DNA from: Fibrella rubiginis
GTDB lineage: Bacteria; Bacteroidota; Bacteroidia; Cytophagales; Spirosomataceae
Assembly: GCF_017353185.1 (NCBI RefSeq)
Contig: NZ_JAFMYV010000009.1
Span: 186,001-250,000 of the forward strand
Reading direction: 5' to 3'
DNA length: 64,000 nt
In this document: one piece after another, positions 45,701 through 53,164 of the stretch
How positions within the stretch are numbered: the first letter of the stretch is position 1
How the letters are laid out: the number at the start of each line of letters is the position of its first letter
The notes under the pieces: model-generated
The model's input: only the letters and a program-made list of their open reading frames with translations
What the model was told of the DNA's origin: nothing
The model's database searches: none
Position numbers and translations under genes: made by a program

Positions 45701-46185
45701 ACGGTTCATACGTACTGACCGCCACCTATACCGACCGGGGCAACGGCGAAATTGGCCCGCTCACGCAGGTGCAGTCGGTGGCTTTGCGCAGCCCCAAGAT
45801 GAAGGCCGCCAGCTATGACGACAAGAAAGAGATCATGAATTTCAAGATGCCTAATGGCAACGATGCTGCCGTGGCTATGGGCAACGGTAGCTTTACGGCC
45901 TATAACAACATCGACCTGACGGGGCTGACGGGGGCTAGTGTGCTGGCCATTGCCAGCGATCCCCGCACTGCCGGTGGCACCATTCAGGTTCGTACTGACT
46001 CGCCAACGGGACCGCTGCTGGGCGAAGCTGAAGTGAAACAAGGCTCGATGGGACCGGTACAGATTCCGTTTAAAAAGCCTGAAACAGGAATGCACAAGGT
46101 GTATCTGGTCTTTGTGAATCCAAACTCCGGTCAGAAGCCCCTTTTCGCCGTCGACACGGTTACGTTTGAAACGGGCGGTATGTAG
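42769..46185 (+). CDS. Exported ThuA / sugar-dehydrogenase propeller / PKD / cytochrome c / CBM fusion
   Basis: 1138 aa. Signal peptide about 1-28; ThuA glutamine-amidotransferase-like domain about 43-265 (RILVFSRTMGFRHQSIPTGQ, GGYVGIHAATDTEYGWPWY); PQQ-type GSDH propeller about 285-690 (LDEPTELVVLPGGKVIFGER, MGNRNPYRISVDQRTGFLYW); PKD domain about 715-805 (VTFNTNGTMDYDGDALTYSW); cytochrome c domain with heme site Cys885-Lys-Ser-Cys888-His889; C-terminal CBM6-like domain (YNNIDLTGLTG, TAGGTIQVRTDSPTGP). The heme could take electrons from sugar oxidation by the propeller, making a self-contained periplasmic oxidase module. This architecture is common in Cytophagales, but its substrate is unknown to me. 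Confidence 0.93.
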   Translation: MYKQALFYTLALAGGMLALSVSDPVMAQSRAKAPAATANAPAQKRILVFSRTMGFRHQSIPTGQKTLMAMGQQNGFAVDTTEDAGKFTEANLKRYNAVVWLSTTGDVLNEAQQASFERYIQAGGGYVGIHAATDTEYGWPWYNKLSGAQFASHPGNPNVQTGEAYAVNKNHASMFGFPDRWTIKDEFYDFKNVNKDVNVLVKIDEKTYKDGKMGDNHPMAWYHDYDGGKAFYTNFGHPNETYSDPVFLKHLLGGLQSVMATKLDYSLAKSQPAAEENRFERTVLVDKLDEPTELVVLPGGKVIFGERKGALKMYNPATKKMKVVARMPVYTKFEYGLMGVNADPNYAQNKRLFLYYSPDAAKFGADTAQHLAQFTYDDVRDTLLMDSEKILLRVPVKRIDCCHTGGSIAWDKKGNLYLSAGDDTNPFASDGFSPSDGRPNRQGWDARATSSNTNDLRGKILRITPDGNGGYTIPAGNLFPVGTDKARPEIYVMGNRNPYRISVDQRTGFLYWGEVGPDAGENKEGRGPRGHDEMNQARQAGYYGWPLFVADNKPYNAYNFENKTSGPLFDPAKPVNDSPHNTGLTNLPPAQKAFIYYPYADSPEFGAIVGKGGRNAMGGPVYYYDDYAESKVKFPRAYDGKFFAYDWMRDWINPVKMAPNGDFVSMERFLPSTKFSHVIDMQFAPDGSLYTLEYGQNWFAQNDDARLSQITYNAGNRKPVAVASANTVAGAAPLKVTFNTNGTMDYDGDALTYSWNFGKSIPASTASNPTVTFSKPGIYTPTLTVTDAAGNKVTQTMTVKVGNDMPKVDLAVKGNKTFYFPKQPIAYQASVVDKEDGTLAKGINPEDVTMTIDYVEGFDKTMLAQGHQANLGYSAGKRLIELSDCKSCHAIDKKSIGPAYIDVAKKYKGAFMIEAKLANKVITGGGGVWGEQAMSAHPQLKKEEAESMVRYILSLANEKMANKQPLQGAYTTEDHAKDGSYVLTATYTDRGNGEIGPLTQVQSVALRSPKMKAASYDDKKEIMNFKMPNGNDAAVAMGNGSFTAYNNIDLTGLTGASVLAIASDPRTAGGTIQVRTDSPTGPLLGEAEVKQGSMGPVQIPFKKPETGMHKVYLVFVNPNSGQKPLFAVDTVTFETGGM

Positions 46186-46205
46186 CAAGTCGCACAGAGT
46201 TACCT

Positions 46206-46254
46206 AAAACGGGTCGGGGCGGTTTTCCAATGGAAAACCGCCCCGACCCGTTTT
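46206..46254. terminator. Bidirectional terminator with 24-nt perfect arms
   Basis: Arms 46206-46229 and 46231-46254 are perfectly complementary and run AAAACGGGTCGGGGCGG outward to inward. The stem starts with AAAA and ends with TTTT, so it can work as an intrinsic terminator in both directions. It lies between the convergent ThuA-fusion and TMEM220 genes. Confidence 0.88.
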
Positions 46255-46298
46255 GATGCAGGTGATATCGAACCAGCACCAGGCTGGCTCACCAACGC

Positions 46299-46640
46299 CT
46301 AGGCCCGTCGCCTTGTCAGCCACGCCAGTGTGAACATAGCGATGGTGCAGATAGCCAGGCCACCTGCTTCGCGGGCGAGTTCGATGTTTACTGTTTTCAT
46401 GCCTACCTCGTTCAGCAAAAAACCTTCAAAGGTTGGGGGCCATTGCCAAACAGCAGCCCCGGCATAGATCAGAGCCATCAGCACGAAAAACCACGAGCGC
46501 CCCAAACCAGCGTAGGCCATGACACAGGCCATTGCCGCAAACGCGTAGATAGGAATCCAGACCTGCGGGTCGGGGTCATTGTATTGCACCGCCGCAAACA
46601 ACACAAACAAGCCGGCAAAAAGGAGGGAGAGGGGTTTCAT
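46299..46640 (-). CDS. Transmembrane 220 (TMEM220) family protein
   Basis: 113 aa with four hydrophobic segments. FAAVQYNDPDPQVWIPIYAF is the diagnostic TMEM220 motif; the last helix is followed by TRRRA. Family function is unknown. It is followed on the same strand by a TPR lipoprotein, with the palindrome 46651-46751 lying upstream of this gene rather than between two reading frames of one operon. Confidence 0.9.
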   Translation of the reverse strand: MKPLSLLFAGLFVLFAAVQYNDPDPQVWIPIYAFAAMACVMAYAGLGRSWFFVLMALIYAGAAVWQWPPTFEGFLLNEVGMKTVNIELAREAGGLAICTIAMFTLAWLTRRRA

Positions 46641-46650
46641 AGGCTTCGTA

Positions 46651-46751
46651 GTCTGGAAGGTCGTAGTGAGGCGTAGAGATAGTCTGGAAAGTCACAAGCG
46701 GTAAAAACGACTTTCCGGACTATCTCTACGCCTCACTATGACTTTCCAGAC
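46651..46751. repeat. 43-nt palindrome with three G-T mismatches
   Basis: Arms 46651-46693 and 46709-46751 pair over 43 nt with three mismatches, all G-T or T-G on the + strand, around a 15-nt loop. Each arm contains GTCTGGAA(G/A)GTC twice (outer and inner), separated by TAGTGAGGCGTAGAGATA. It occupies nearly the whole gap between the TPR gene stop (46757) and the TMEM220 start (46640) on the minus strand. Confidence 0.9.
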
Positions 46752-46756
46752 CCTTT

Positions 46757-47470
46757 TTATTGACAATATGCCGCAATGGCGTTTGCCGCGTCGGGGTAGT
46801 TTAATTTCTGGGCTTGTTTGAGGCTGAGGCAGGCTGCCTCGCGCTGATTGGCAAGTACCTGCGACAGGCCAAGGCCATAGAATGCTTTGCCAAAGTTCGG
46901 GTCAACGGCAATGCAGGCCTGAAAATCGGCGATAGCACCGTCGAGGTTTTTTTCGTTGAAGCGAAGATTACCCCGGTTATACAGGGCTAGTGCGTTGCGC
47001 GGATTGAGCTTGATCGATTGATCGAAATCGGTTAGGGCGGGCTGGATTTGATCCTGCGCGGCAAAGAGTTGTCCGCGGTTCAAAAACGCTTCAGACGTAG
47101 CCAGTTTAGCGGTATCGGGGGCGAGACGGATAGCCTCGGAGTAATCTTTCAATGCCCCCTGAACGTCGCCCTGCGTAGTTTTCAGCAGTGCGCGGTTGTA
47201 ATAAGGGCTATAAAAATCGGGCGTTATTTTCAAGGCCTGTTCGTAGTCGAGCAGGGCATTGTTGTACTCTTTCAGTTCAAAATAGGCCACGCCCCGCGTG
47301 TTGAGCGCCTCGGCGTTATCGGCATCGGCCTCCACAGCCTGGTTGAGCACCTGCACCGCCTCCCTCGATTTACCTTCCCGCAGAAGTTTCCGACCCTGCT
47401 CCAGATAGTCACTAGATGATGTGCAGGAAAGGAGAAAATATAAAAGGTAGGCTGTGAAAAAGCGGCGCAT
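46757..47470 (-). CDS. TPR lipoprotein
   Basis: 237 aa from ATG 47470, which places a lipobox (LLYFLLSC) right after a short hydrophobic segment. Five or six tetratricopeptide repeats fill the rest (GKSREAVQVLNQAVEADADN, YNNALLDYEQALKITPDFYS, LDGAIADFQACIAVDPNFGK). It is probably a periplasm-facing scaffold. Its 5' end faces the SRP RNA gene divergently. Confidence 0.9.
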   Translation of the reverse strand: MRRFFTAYLLYFLLSCTSSSDYLEQGRKLLREGKSREAVQVLNQAVEADADNAEALNTRGVAYFELKEYNNALLDYEQALKITPDFYSPYYNRALLKTTQGDVQGALKDYSEAIRLAPDTAKLATSEAFLNRGQLFAAQDQIQPALTDFDQSIKLNPRNALALYNRGNLRFNEKNLDGAIADFQACIAVDPNFGKAFYGLGLSQVLANQREAACLSLKQAQKLNYPDAANAIAAYCQ

Positions 47471-47619
47471 GGTGAGGGGACACATAACAGGCTGGATGAT
47501 AGGGGATAAGAATAAAGTTGAATACCGATGCGAGTCATTCTGCAGTCCAGATGCTACACTTTACATCAACAACGTCTCAAAATTAGCCCCATCCCCTTTA
47601 CAAATCCGTAATGATGCCT

Positions 47620-47627
47620 TACTTTTG
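47620..47627 (+). promoter_or_regulatory. -7 box (TACTTTTG) of the SRP RNA gene
   Basis: Exact TAnnTTTG match that ends 4 nt before the base-paired 5' end of the SRP RNA at 47632. The position is what is expected for transcription starting at about 47632-47635. Confidence 0.65.
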
Positions 47628-47631
47628 CATC

Positions 47632-47731
47632 GGCAAATCGGTGCTACCAGCTCCTGCTGAATCCCCCAGGTCCTGACGGAAGCAAGGGTAGGTGGTCGTA
47701 GCGGTGAGACATTCGGTTTGCCATTTTTTTT
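47632..47731 (+). ncRNA. ffs: Signal recognition particle RNA, small bacterial (4.5S) type
   Basis: About 100 nt. The Ffh-binding hairpin is seen as CCCCCAGGTCCTGACGGAAG followed by CAAGGGTAGG: the CAGGTCC...GGAAGCA symmetric and asymmetric loops match bacterial SRP RNA. The ends pair: GGCAAA (47632-47637) with TTTGCC (47717-47722), followed by T8 (47724-47731) as terminator. A consensus promoter box precedes it. It pairs with Ffh to target membrane proteins co-translationally. Confidence 0.92.
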
Positions 47732-47742
47732 GCCCTTTAAAC

Positions 47743-47839
47743 AGAGTTCAAGGTTTAACGTCTAATGTCTAAAGTTGCTTCGCTTTGTATAGCAATTCGC
47801 GAAGCAGCTTTAGACATTAGACGTTAAACCTTGAACTCT
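47743..47839. repeat. 41-nt palindrome upstream of galK, GCTTCGC family
   Basis: Arms 47743-47783 and 47799-47839 pair over 41 nt with one T-G mismatch and a 15-nt loop. Words: GAGTTCAAGG, TTTAACGTC, TAATGTCTAAAG, then core TTGCTTCGC. It begins 11 nt after the SRP RNA terminator and ends 10 nt before the galK ATG, so the galK leader is folded in any upstream transcript. Confidence 0.92.
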
Positions 47840-47849
47840 TTTCCTACCC

Positions 47850-49004
47850 ATGCAACTTCTGGACACCCTGTCGGCCACCTTTGTCGACGCGTTTGGCGAA
47901 ACGCCGGTACTCATTAAGTCGCCGGGCCGGGTTAACCTCATCGGCGAACATACCGACTACAACATGGGCTTTGTGCTGCCCGCTGCCATCGACAAAGCCA
48001 TTTATATGGCCGTTGGCCCCCGCACCGACCGGCAATTGCACTTTATGGCTGCCGACCTTAACAGCACCTACAAAAGTTCGCTGGATACCCTTACCCACGC
48101 TGCCAAAGGCTGGGCCAATTACCTGCTCGGCGTGGTCGATGAGGTAACTAAAATCACCCCGCTCACCACCGGTTTGAACGTCGTATTTGGCGGTACCATC
48201 CCAATCGGGGCGGGCCTGTCGTCGTCGGCAGCGTTGGAAAACGCCGTGGTGTTTGCCCTTAATCACCTCTACAACCTCGGTATGGAGCGTGTATCGATGG
48301 TGAAATTGTCGCAGCGGGCGGAGAACAATTTTGTGGGTGCCAAGGTAGGTATCATGGATATGTTTGCCTCCATGATGGGCCGCGCCGGACACGTCATTCA
48401 ACTCGACTGCCGGTCGCTGGACTATACCTATGCTCCACTGAAGATGGACGGCATCCGGATTGTGCTCTGCGATTCGCGGGTGAAACATTCGCTCGTAACC
48501 TCAGAGTATAACACCCGGCGGGCTGAGTGCGAGGCGGGCGTGGCTATGCTTCAGGCCGTGTATGGCGACAGGATCCAAAGCCTTCGCGACGTGACCATCG
48601 ACATGCTCAATCAACACGTGCGCGATCAGGAGCCACTTCTCTACCGCCGCTGTGCCTATGTAGTGCTCGAAAATGGCCGTCTGCTCGACGGCGTGGCCGA
48701 TTTGCAACGCGGTGACGTGGCCGCATTCGGGCAGCGTATGTACGGTTCGCACGAGGGGCTGAGCAAATGGTATGAAGTAAGTTGCCCCGAACTGGATATA
48801 CTGGAAGACATTGCCCGCAACCATCCCGGTGTACTGGGTGCCCGCATGATGGGTGGCGGCTTTGGCGGCTGCACCATCAACCTGGTTCGGGAAGACGCAC
48901 TGGCCGATTTCGAGAAAACCATTCGCGAACAGTACCGCGCCAAAACGGGCAAAGACACGCTGATCTATAGCTGCGTGATTGAAGACGGCACCCACGTACT
49001 TTAA
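47850..49004 (+). CDS. galK: Galactokinase
   Basis: 384 aa, normal length. GHMP-kinase motifs: galactokinase signature GRVNLIGEHTDYNMG at about residues 30-44, ATP-binding GTIPIGAGLSSSAALE, and C-terminal GARMMGGGFGGCTINLV. It phosphorylates galactose at C1 in the Leloir pathway. Other gal genes are not in the window. Its start is 10 nt after a palindrome. Confidence 0.97.
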   Translation: MQLLDTLSATFVDAFGETPVLIKSPGRVNLIGEHTDYNMGFVLPAAIDKAIYMAVGPRTDRQLHFMAADLNSTYKSSLDTLTHAAKGWANYLLGVVDEVTKITPLTTGLNVVFGGTIPIGAGLSSSAALENAVVFALNHLYNLGMERVSMVKLSQRAENNFVGAKVGIMDMFASMMGRAGHVIQLDCRSLDYTYAPLKMDGIRIVLCDSRVKHSLVTSEYNTRRAECEAGVAMLQAVYGDRIQSLRDVTIDMLNQHVRDQEPLLYRRCAYVVLENGRLLDGVADLQRGDVAAFGQRMYGSHEGLSKWYEVSCPELDILEDIARNHPGVLGARMMGGGFGGCTINLVREDALADFEKTIREQYRAKTGKDTLIYSCVIEDGTHVL

Positions 49005-49091
49005 GTTGTCTGTTTACTGTTTTGGTCCGGCAATCCGGCTGTCTTCTGTTGCGCCTTTCTTACTTTTACCACTACACAGACAATTCGTCCT

Positions 49092-49751
49092 ATGAAGTTT
49101 TTTATTGATACAGCCAACCTCGCCGACATTCGGGAGGCACAGGATATGGGTATTCTCGATGGGGTTACTACCAACCCTTCGCTGATGGCCAAAGAAGGCA
49201 TTACGGGCAAAGACAACGTGATGCGCCACTACAAACAGATCTGCGACATTGTGGAGGGTGACGTAAGCGCCGAAGTCATTGGCACCACCTTCGACGAGAT
49301 GGTGCGCGAGGGCGAAGAACTGGCTGAACTGGATGATAACATCGTGGTAAAAATTCCGATGACCCGCGACGGCGTGAAGGCGCTGAAATACTTTTCGGAA
49401 AAAGGAATCCGCACCAACTGCACACTTATTTTCTCGGCCGGTCAGGCCCTGCTGGCGGCCAAAGCGGGTGCGTCATACGTGTCGCCATTCGTGGGTCGGC
49501 TGGATGATATCTCAACCGACGGTGTGGAACTGATTGAGCAGATCGTGACCATCTACCGCAACTACGGCTATACCACCGAAGTGCTGGCCGCGTCGATCCG
49601 GCACCCGATGCACGTTATTCAGTGCGCCGAAATCGGTGCCGACGTCATGACCGGTCCGCTGAGCGTAATGCTGGCCCTGCTCAACCACCCCCTCACCGAC
49701 ATTGGCCTCGCCAAATTCCTCGCCGACCACAAGAAAGCGAGTAGTATGTAA
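49092..49751 (+). CDS. Transaldolase / fructose-6-phosphate aldolase-like (short type)
   Basis: 219 aa, the size of the TalC/FSA-type short transaldolases. Motifs: FFIDTANLADIREAQDMGI, GVTTNPSLMAKEG, NIVVKIPMTRDGVKAL with the Schiff-base Lys, and FVGRLDDISTDG. It moves a dihydroxyacetone unit in the pentose phosphate pathway or acts as an aldolase. Other pentose-phosphate genes (zwf, pgl) lie about 5.5 kb downstream on the same strand. Confidence 0.94.
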   Translation: MKFFIDTANLADIREAQDMGILDGVTTNPSLMAKEGITGKDNVMRHYKQICDIVEGDVSAEVIGTTFDEMVREGEELAELDDNIVVKIPMTRDGVKALKYFSEKGIRTNCTLIFSAGQALLAAKAGASYVSPFVGRLDDISTDGVELIEQIVTIYRNYGYTTEVLAASIRHPMHVIQCAEIGADVMTGPLSVMLALLNHPLTDIGLAKFLADHKKASSM

Positions 49752-49759
49752 TTTACGAA

Positions 49760-49839
49760 TTACGACTTACGATGTACGATTGGTTGCTGACGCCCCTATA
49801 CGTTCGCGTGAGCAACCAATCGTACATCGTAAGTCGTAA
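49760..49839. repeat. Palindrome, ATTACGA family
   Basis: Arms 49760-49788 and 49811-49839 are 29 nt and perfectly complementary; beyond them pairing continues imperfectly with more ATTTACGA words. Inner end GGTTGCT is followed by GACGC as in the other members (6356, 54917). Loop of 22 nt. It lies between the transaldolase stop (49751) and the ftsE start (49855). Confidence 0.88.
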
Positions 49840-49854
49840 ATCACAAATCAGATC

Positions 49855-50535
49855 ATGTTCAACTCCGACCCCGTTCTTTCGCTACAGCAGGCTGATATTT
49901 ACCAGGATACCAAACTTGTGTTGGGCGATGTGTCATTTGATATTCGCAAAGGTGAGTTCGTTTACCTCATTGGCCGAACAGGGAGTGGTAAGTCATCGTT
50001 GCTCAAAACCTTGTATGCCGATCTGTGGCTACAGCAGGGCAAAGGGCTGGTAGCGGGCTTTGCGCTCGAAAACCTTAAGCCTAAAGACGTTCCTTATCTA
50101 CGCCGTAAAATCGGTATCGTGTTTCAGGACTTTCAGCTTTTCACCGACCGTAACGTAGAAGAGAATCTGAAGTTTGTGCTGAAAGCTACCGGCTGGACTG
50201 ACAAGGGTAAAATGACCAACCGTATTTCGGAAGTACTCATGCAGGTAGGGTTAGGCACGGCCCACAAACGCATGCCCCACCAACTGTCGGGGGGGGAACA
50301 ACAGCGGATTGTGATTGCCCGCGCCATGCTGAATGAGCCTCTTATTCTGGTGGCCGACGAACCCACGGGCAACCTCGATCCTGGCGTGTCGGATCAGATT
50401 ATGGGCGTGTTCAAGCAGATCAACAATGCCGGTACGGCCATTCTGATGGCTACCCACAACTACGACCTGCTCCACAAGTTTCCGGGCCGTACGCTACGCT
50501 GTCAGGATGGGCAGGTGGTTGAACTGAACGGCTAG
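49855..50535 (+). CDS. ftsE: FtsE-like ABC transporter ATPase
   Basis: 226 aa. Walker A GRTGSGKSS near residue 40, Q-loop GIVFQDFQLF, signature LSGGEQQRIVIARAM, Walker B LILVADEPTGNLDP, and switch His in ATHNYDLL. The sequence YDLLHKFPGRTLRCQDG at the end is FtsE-like. FtsE with FtsX controls peptidoglycan hydrolysis at the divider; ftsX is not adjacent. The 3' end overlaps the convergent oxidoreductase gene by 86 nt. Confidence 0.88.
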   Translation: MFNSDPVLSLQQADIYQDTKLVLGDVSFDIRKGEFVYLIGRTGSGKSSLLKTLYADLWLQQGKGLVAGFALENLKPKDVPYLRRKIGIVFQDFQLFTDRNVEENLKFVLKATGWTDKGKMTNRISEVLMQVGLGTAHKRMPHQLSGGEQQRIVIARAMLNEPLILVADEPTGNLDPGVSDQIMGVFKQINNAGTAILMATHNYDLLHKFPGRTLRCQDGQVVELNG

Positions 50536-51634
50536 TAAAATCGGGTATGGCCACAGCTTGCCCTCCCGCAGCCAGGCTTTGTTCTGCCAGTGAATGGATG
50601 CATGACCATAAGGCGGCATCATACGCGTTGATGGGGGGAGCCGTCCGATTTCGTACCGATTCAACAAAGTCCCGCATCATAAGGGAATCTGCACTGGTTT
50701 GGTCTTTGGGTGAATTATGCTCTCCCCCCGTCCAGCCACCGGCTGTGCCCTGCACCCGGAAACCAGCAGCATAGGGTCGGGGCGTTTCGCTGTCGTGGAT
50801 GAGTTCAACCACGGCACCGCTGGCACACTGAATGATGGTGGTGATTACGTTACCAAGCGTATAATCTGCGCTTAGCGAGCCTGCTGTGCTGCTTTTGGGC
50901 GAAAGGGCAACCAGTCCCCGGCTTTTGGTCATCGTGCTGCTGAGGGACACGAACCGGTTTCCCCGGTTGATATTGAGCCACTGCGCCACCGGACCAAGCC
51001 CATGCGTAGGGTAGGGGGCGCTGCTCGCGCCTGGCTGCTGGTAGCCGCTTCGGGCGTGGGTTATTTCGCCGAAATCTCCCTGCCGAATCTGGTTTAACAC
51101 AGCCAGTGTGTCGGGGTGGTAGCAGGTACGTTCCAGGAACATGAGCGGGGTGCCCGTCTGCTCAAATGTATCAACCAGTCGTTGCGATTCACGAACGGTT
51201 GTTGGCGTAGAGACCGTCAGGCCAGCGTACTTGCCCGCTTTCATAGCGGCTATTGCCATTGGCACCTGCCAGTTTCCCGACGCGGCAATGACAACACCAT
51301 CAATATCGTCTCGCCGGAGCAATTGCTGAAAGGCAGATTCACCCTCAGCATATACCACAGGACGGGGTTGACCCAGGGCAGTAAACAGGGACAGGGCCTG
51401 ACGAACAGCGTCTGGGTTTGTGTCGCAAATGGCCGAAATCTGTACGCCAGGGAAGTTCAAAGCCTGCCTGATGGCCTGTTGTCCTCTGCTTCCCGTACCC
51501 AGAATGCCTAGTCGGAGAGAAGCGGTGTTTGTGGGCCTGGCAGATGTAGGTATCCAGGCCGAGAGCGTAGGCACCAGGGTGGTGGCCAGGGTGGCCGTGC
51601 GCAGGAATAAGCGCCGAGAAGGGCGTTGGTGCAT
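50450..51634 (-). CDS. Exported Gfo/Idh/MocA family oxidoreductase
   Basis: 394 aa from ATG 51634, giving a twin-arginine-like leader (RRLFLRTATLATTLVP). Rossmann motif GILGTGSRGQQA, then ISAICDTNPDAVRQAL; the catalytic-domain segment EITHARSGYQQPG and a C-terminal alpha/beta domain follow. Members of this exported group act on sugars or glycan fragments with tightly bound NAD. The last about 28 codons overlap the 3' end of ftsE on the opposite strand; the frame seems to run past its natural end near AIPDF. Confidence 0.88.
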   Translation of the reverse strand: MHQRPSRRLFLRTATLATTLVPTLSAWIPTSARPTNTASLRLGILGTGSRGQQAIRQALNFPGVQISAICDTNPDAVRQALSLFTALGQPRPVVYAEGESAFQQLLRRDDIDGVVIAASGNWQVPMAIAAMKAGKYAGLTVSTPTTVRESQRLVDTFEQTGTPLMFLERTCYHPDTLAVLNQIRQGDFGEITHARSGYQQPGASSAPYPTHGLGPVAQWLNINRGNRFVSLSSTMTKSRGLVALSPKSSTAGSLSADYTLGNVITTIIQCASGAVVELIHDSETPRPYAAGFRVQGTAGGWTGGEHNSPKDQTSADSLMMRDFVESVRNRTAPPINAYDAALWSCIHSLAEQSLAAGGQAVAIPDFTSRSVQPPAHPDSVAYGPETCGAGRSCG

Positions 51635-51765
51635 GAAGAAGTGCTGAATAAAGCGTAGCGAGGATGAATGGTAGCTAATGAACAAAGTAACGGAAAGGAG
51701 CGTTAAAAAACAGAGGCAATGGTATAGATTCGTTTTGTTTAATCTTTGATCTGAAAGGTTGAACA

Positions 51766-51785
51766 AACCAACCACAAGGTTGGTT
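51766..51785. other. Small perfect hairpin in a divergent promoter region
   Basis: AACCAACC (51766-51773) and GGTTGGTT (51778-51785) pair perfectly around ACAA. The gap 51635-51913 separates a minus gene and a plus gene, so both promoters should lie here. TACTTTG at 51869 is a 7-nt near-match to the -7 box. Function of the hairpin unknown; it could be an operator. Confidence 0.4.
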
Positions 51786-51913
51786 GTAACATTAACTCAA
51801 AGCACTCCTCAGCGCGTCGGAGAATATTCCGAAAAGCACCGCGCCCGGGTCTGCCTGTGTTGTACACATACTTTGTAACGACAGGTTGATCAACTGATTT
51901 TGATCGAAACTAC

Positions 51914-52348
51914 ATGATGGATACCACCGGGACTGAGGTCCCCCGCGTTGCGGTGTTCCGGAAAGAACATTTCAACGCAGCGCACCGGTTGAACAACCCC
52001 AACTGGTCGGACGAAAAAAACGCGCGTGTCTATGGCAAGTGCAACAACCCCAATTACCACGGCCACAACTACGACCTGATTGTGCAGGTGAATGGCCCGG
52101 TAGACCCCGAAACGGGTTATGTGGTGGACATGAAGCACCTTGGCGATCTGATCAAGACGCACGTGACGGACCGTTTCGACCACAAAAACCTGAACTTGGA
52201 TACCGACGAATTCCGCGACCTGAACCCGTCGGCCGAGAATATCGCCATTGTCATTTACAACATACTACGTGAACAACTCGAGCCAACGCTTGACCTTAAA
52301 ATCAGACTTTATGAAACCGAACGGAATTTCGTTGAATACCCACTCTAA
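51914..52348 (+). CDS. 6-pyruvoyl-tetrahydropterin synthase / QueD family protein
   Basis: 144 aa. Zinc-binding His residues in HFNAAHRLNNP and YHGHNYDLIV; catalytic-type Asp/His in DRFDHKNLNLD; Glu near the C terminus (ENIAIVIYNILREQLE). QueD enzymes make 6-carboxytetrahydropterin for queuosine; PTPS enzymes make pyruvoyltetrahydropterin. The Cys in GKCNNPNYHGH matches the family catalytic Cys. The next gene, folE, overlaps it by 38 nt, which supports a pterin/preQ0 pathway role. Confidence 0.92.
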   Translation: MMDTTGTEVPRVAVFRKEHFNAAHRLNNPNWSDEKNARVYGKCNNPNYHGHNYDLIVQVNGPVDPETGYVVDMKHLGDLIKTHVTDRFDHKNLNLDTDEFRDLNPSAENIAIVIYNILREQLEPTLDLKIRLYETERNFVEYPL

Positions 52349-53060
52349 CGGCCACGCACATAACGGTCATTCTCATAACCACGACGATTTGCTTACCGAC
52401 GAACTCATTGACGAACAAGGCGATACGCACGGCAGTGCTAATCTGGAAACACCCCTCCGCGCCGACGCTTTTGATCTGGACGATAGCCTCAAGATTGACC
52501 TGATTGAAGAACATTTCCGCGAAATAATGACCATTCTGGGCCTCGACCTCTCCGACGATAGCCTGAAAGGTACGCCCCGCCGGGTGGCCAAAATGTACGT
52601 CAACGAGACATTTAAGGGCCTCAATCCCGCCAACAAGCCCAGCACCACGCTCTTCGACAACAAGTATCAGTATAACCAGATGCTGGTGGAGCGCGATATC
52701 ACGGTGCAGTCGTATTGTGAGCACCACTTTGTGCCCATCATCGGCAAAGCGCACGTGGCCTATATCAGCAGTGGGAAGGTCATTGGCCTTTCGAAACTGA
52801 ATCGGATTGTGCAGCACTTCGCCAAGCGGCCACAGGTGCAGGAACGCCTGACGATGCAGATTGCCGACGAACTAAAGAAAGCCCTGCAAACTGAAGACGT
52901 GGCCGTAATCATCGACGCGGCTCACCTCTGCGTATCGACGCGCGGCGTGAACGACACCGCCTCATCGACCTTGACAGCTGCCTACAGCGGCAAGTTTGAG
53001 GACGAAGCCACGAAACAGGAGTTTCTGAAATACGTGGGCATGAATAAGCCAACAATCTAA
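52311..53060 (+). CDS. folE: GTP cyclohydrolase I with a His-rich N-terminal extension
   Basis: 249 aa from ATG 52311. The catalytic domain starts near residue 60 (KIDLIEEHFREIMTILGLD); zinc ligands are Cys136 and His139 in CEHHFVPIIGK and Cys207 in AHLCVSTRGV. It converts GTP to dihydroneopterin triphosphate. The N-terminal stretch THSNGHAHNGHSHNHDD is unusual for FolE and looks like a metal-binding tail. It overlaps the upstream PTPS-family gene by 38 nt in another frame, so the two are translationally coupled. Confidence 0.95.
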   Translation: MKPNGISLNTHSNGHAHNGHSHNHDDLLTDELIDEQGDTHGSANLETPLRADAFDLDDSLKIDLIEEHFREIMTILGLDLSDDSLKGTPRRVAKMYVNETFKGLNPANKPSTTLFDNKYQYNQMLVERDITVQSYCEHHFVPIIGKAHVAYISSGKVIGLSKLNRIVQHFAKRPQVQERLTMQIADELKKALQTEDVAVIIDAAHLCVSTRGVNDTASSTLTAAYSGKFEDEATKQEFLKYVGMNKPTI

Positions 53061-53064
53061 GGGA

Positions 53065-53158
53065 GTTCAAGGTTAAATGTCTAAAGTCCAAAGTTGCTTC
53101 GCATTCAGCAGGTACTGTGCGCGAAGCAACTTTGGACTTTAGACATTTAACCTTGAAC
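53065..53158. repeat. 38-nt perfect palindrome, GCTTCGC family
   Basis: Arms 53065-53102 and 53121-53158 are perfectly complementary; loop 18 nt. Words: GTTCAAGGTTAAATGTC, TAAAGTCCAAAG, core TTGCTTCGC. It starts 4 nt after the folE stop and ends 6 nt before the ATG of the co-directional SDR gene. Confidence 0.93.
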
Positions 53159-53164
53159 CACTTT

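Noticed and set aside
51635..51913. preQ1 riboswitch upstream of the PTPS/QueD-like gene
   Set aside because: A hairpin is present, but the preQ1-I consensus loop and A-rich tail are not.
53117..53164. N-terminal extension of the SDR gene
   Set aside because: It only translates the right arm of the palindrome; SDR homology starts at ATG 53165.
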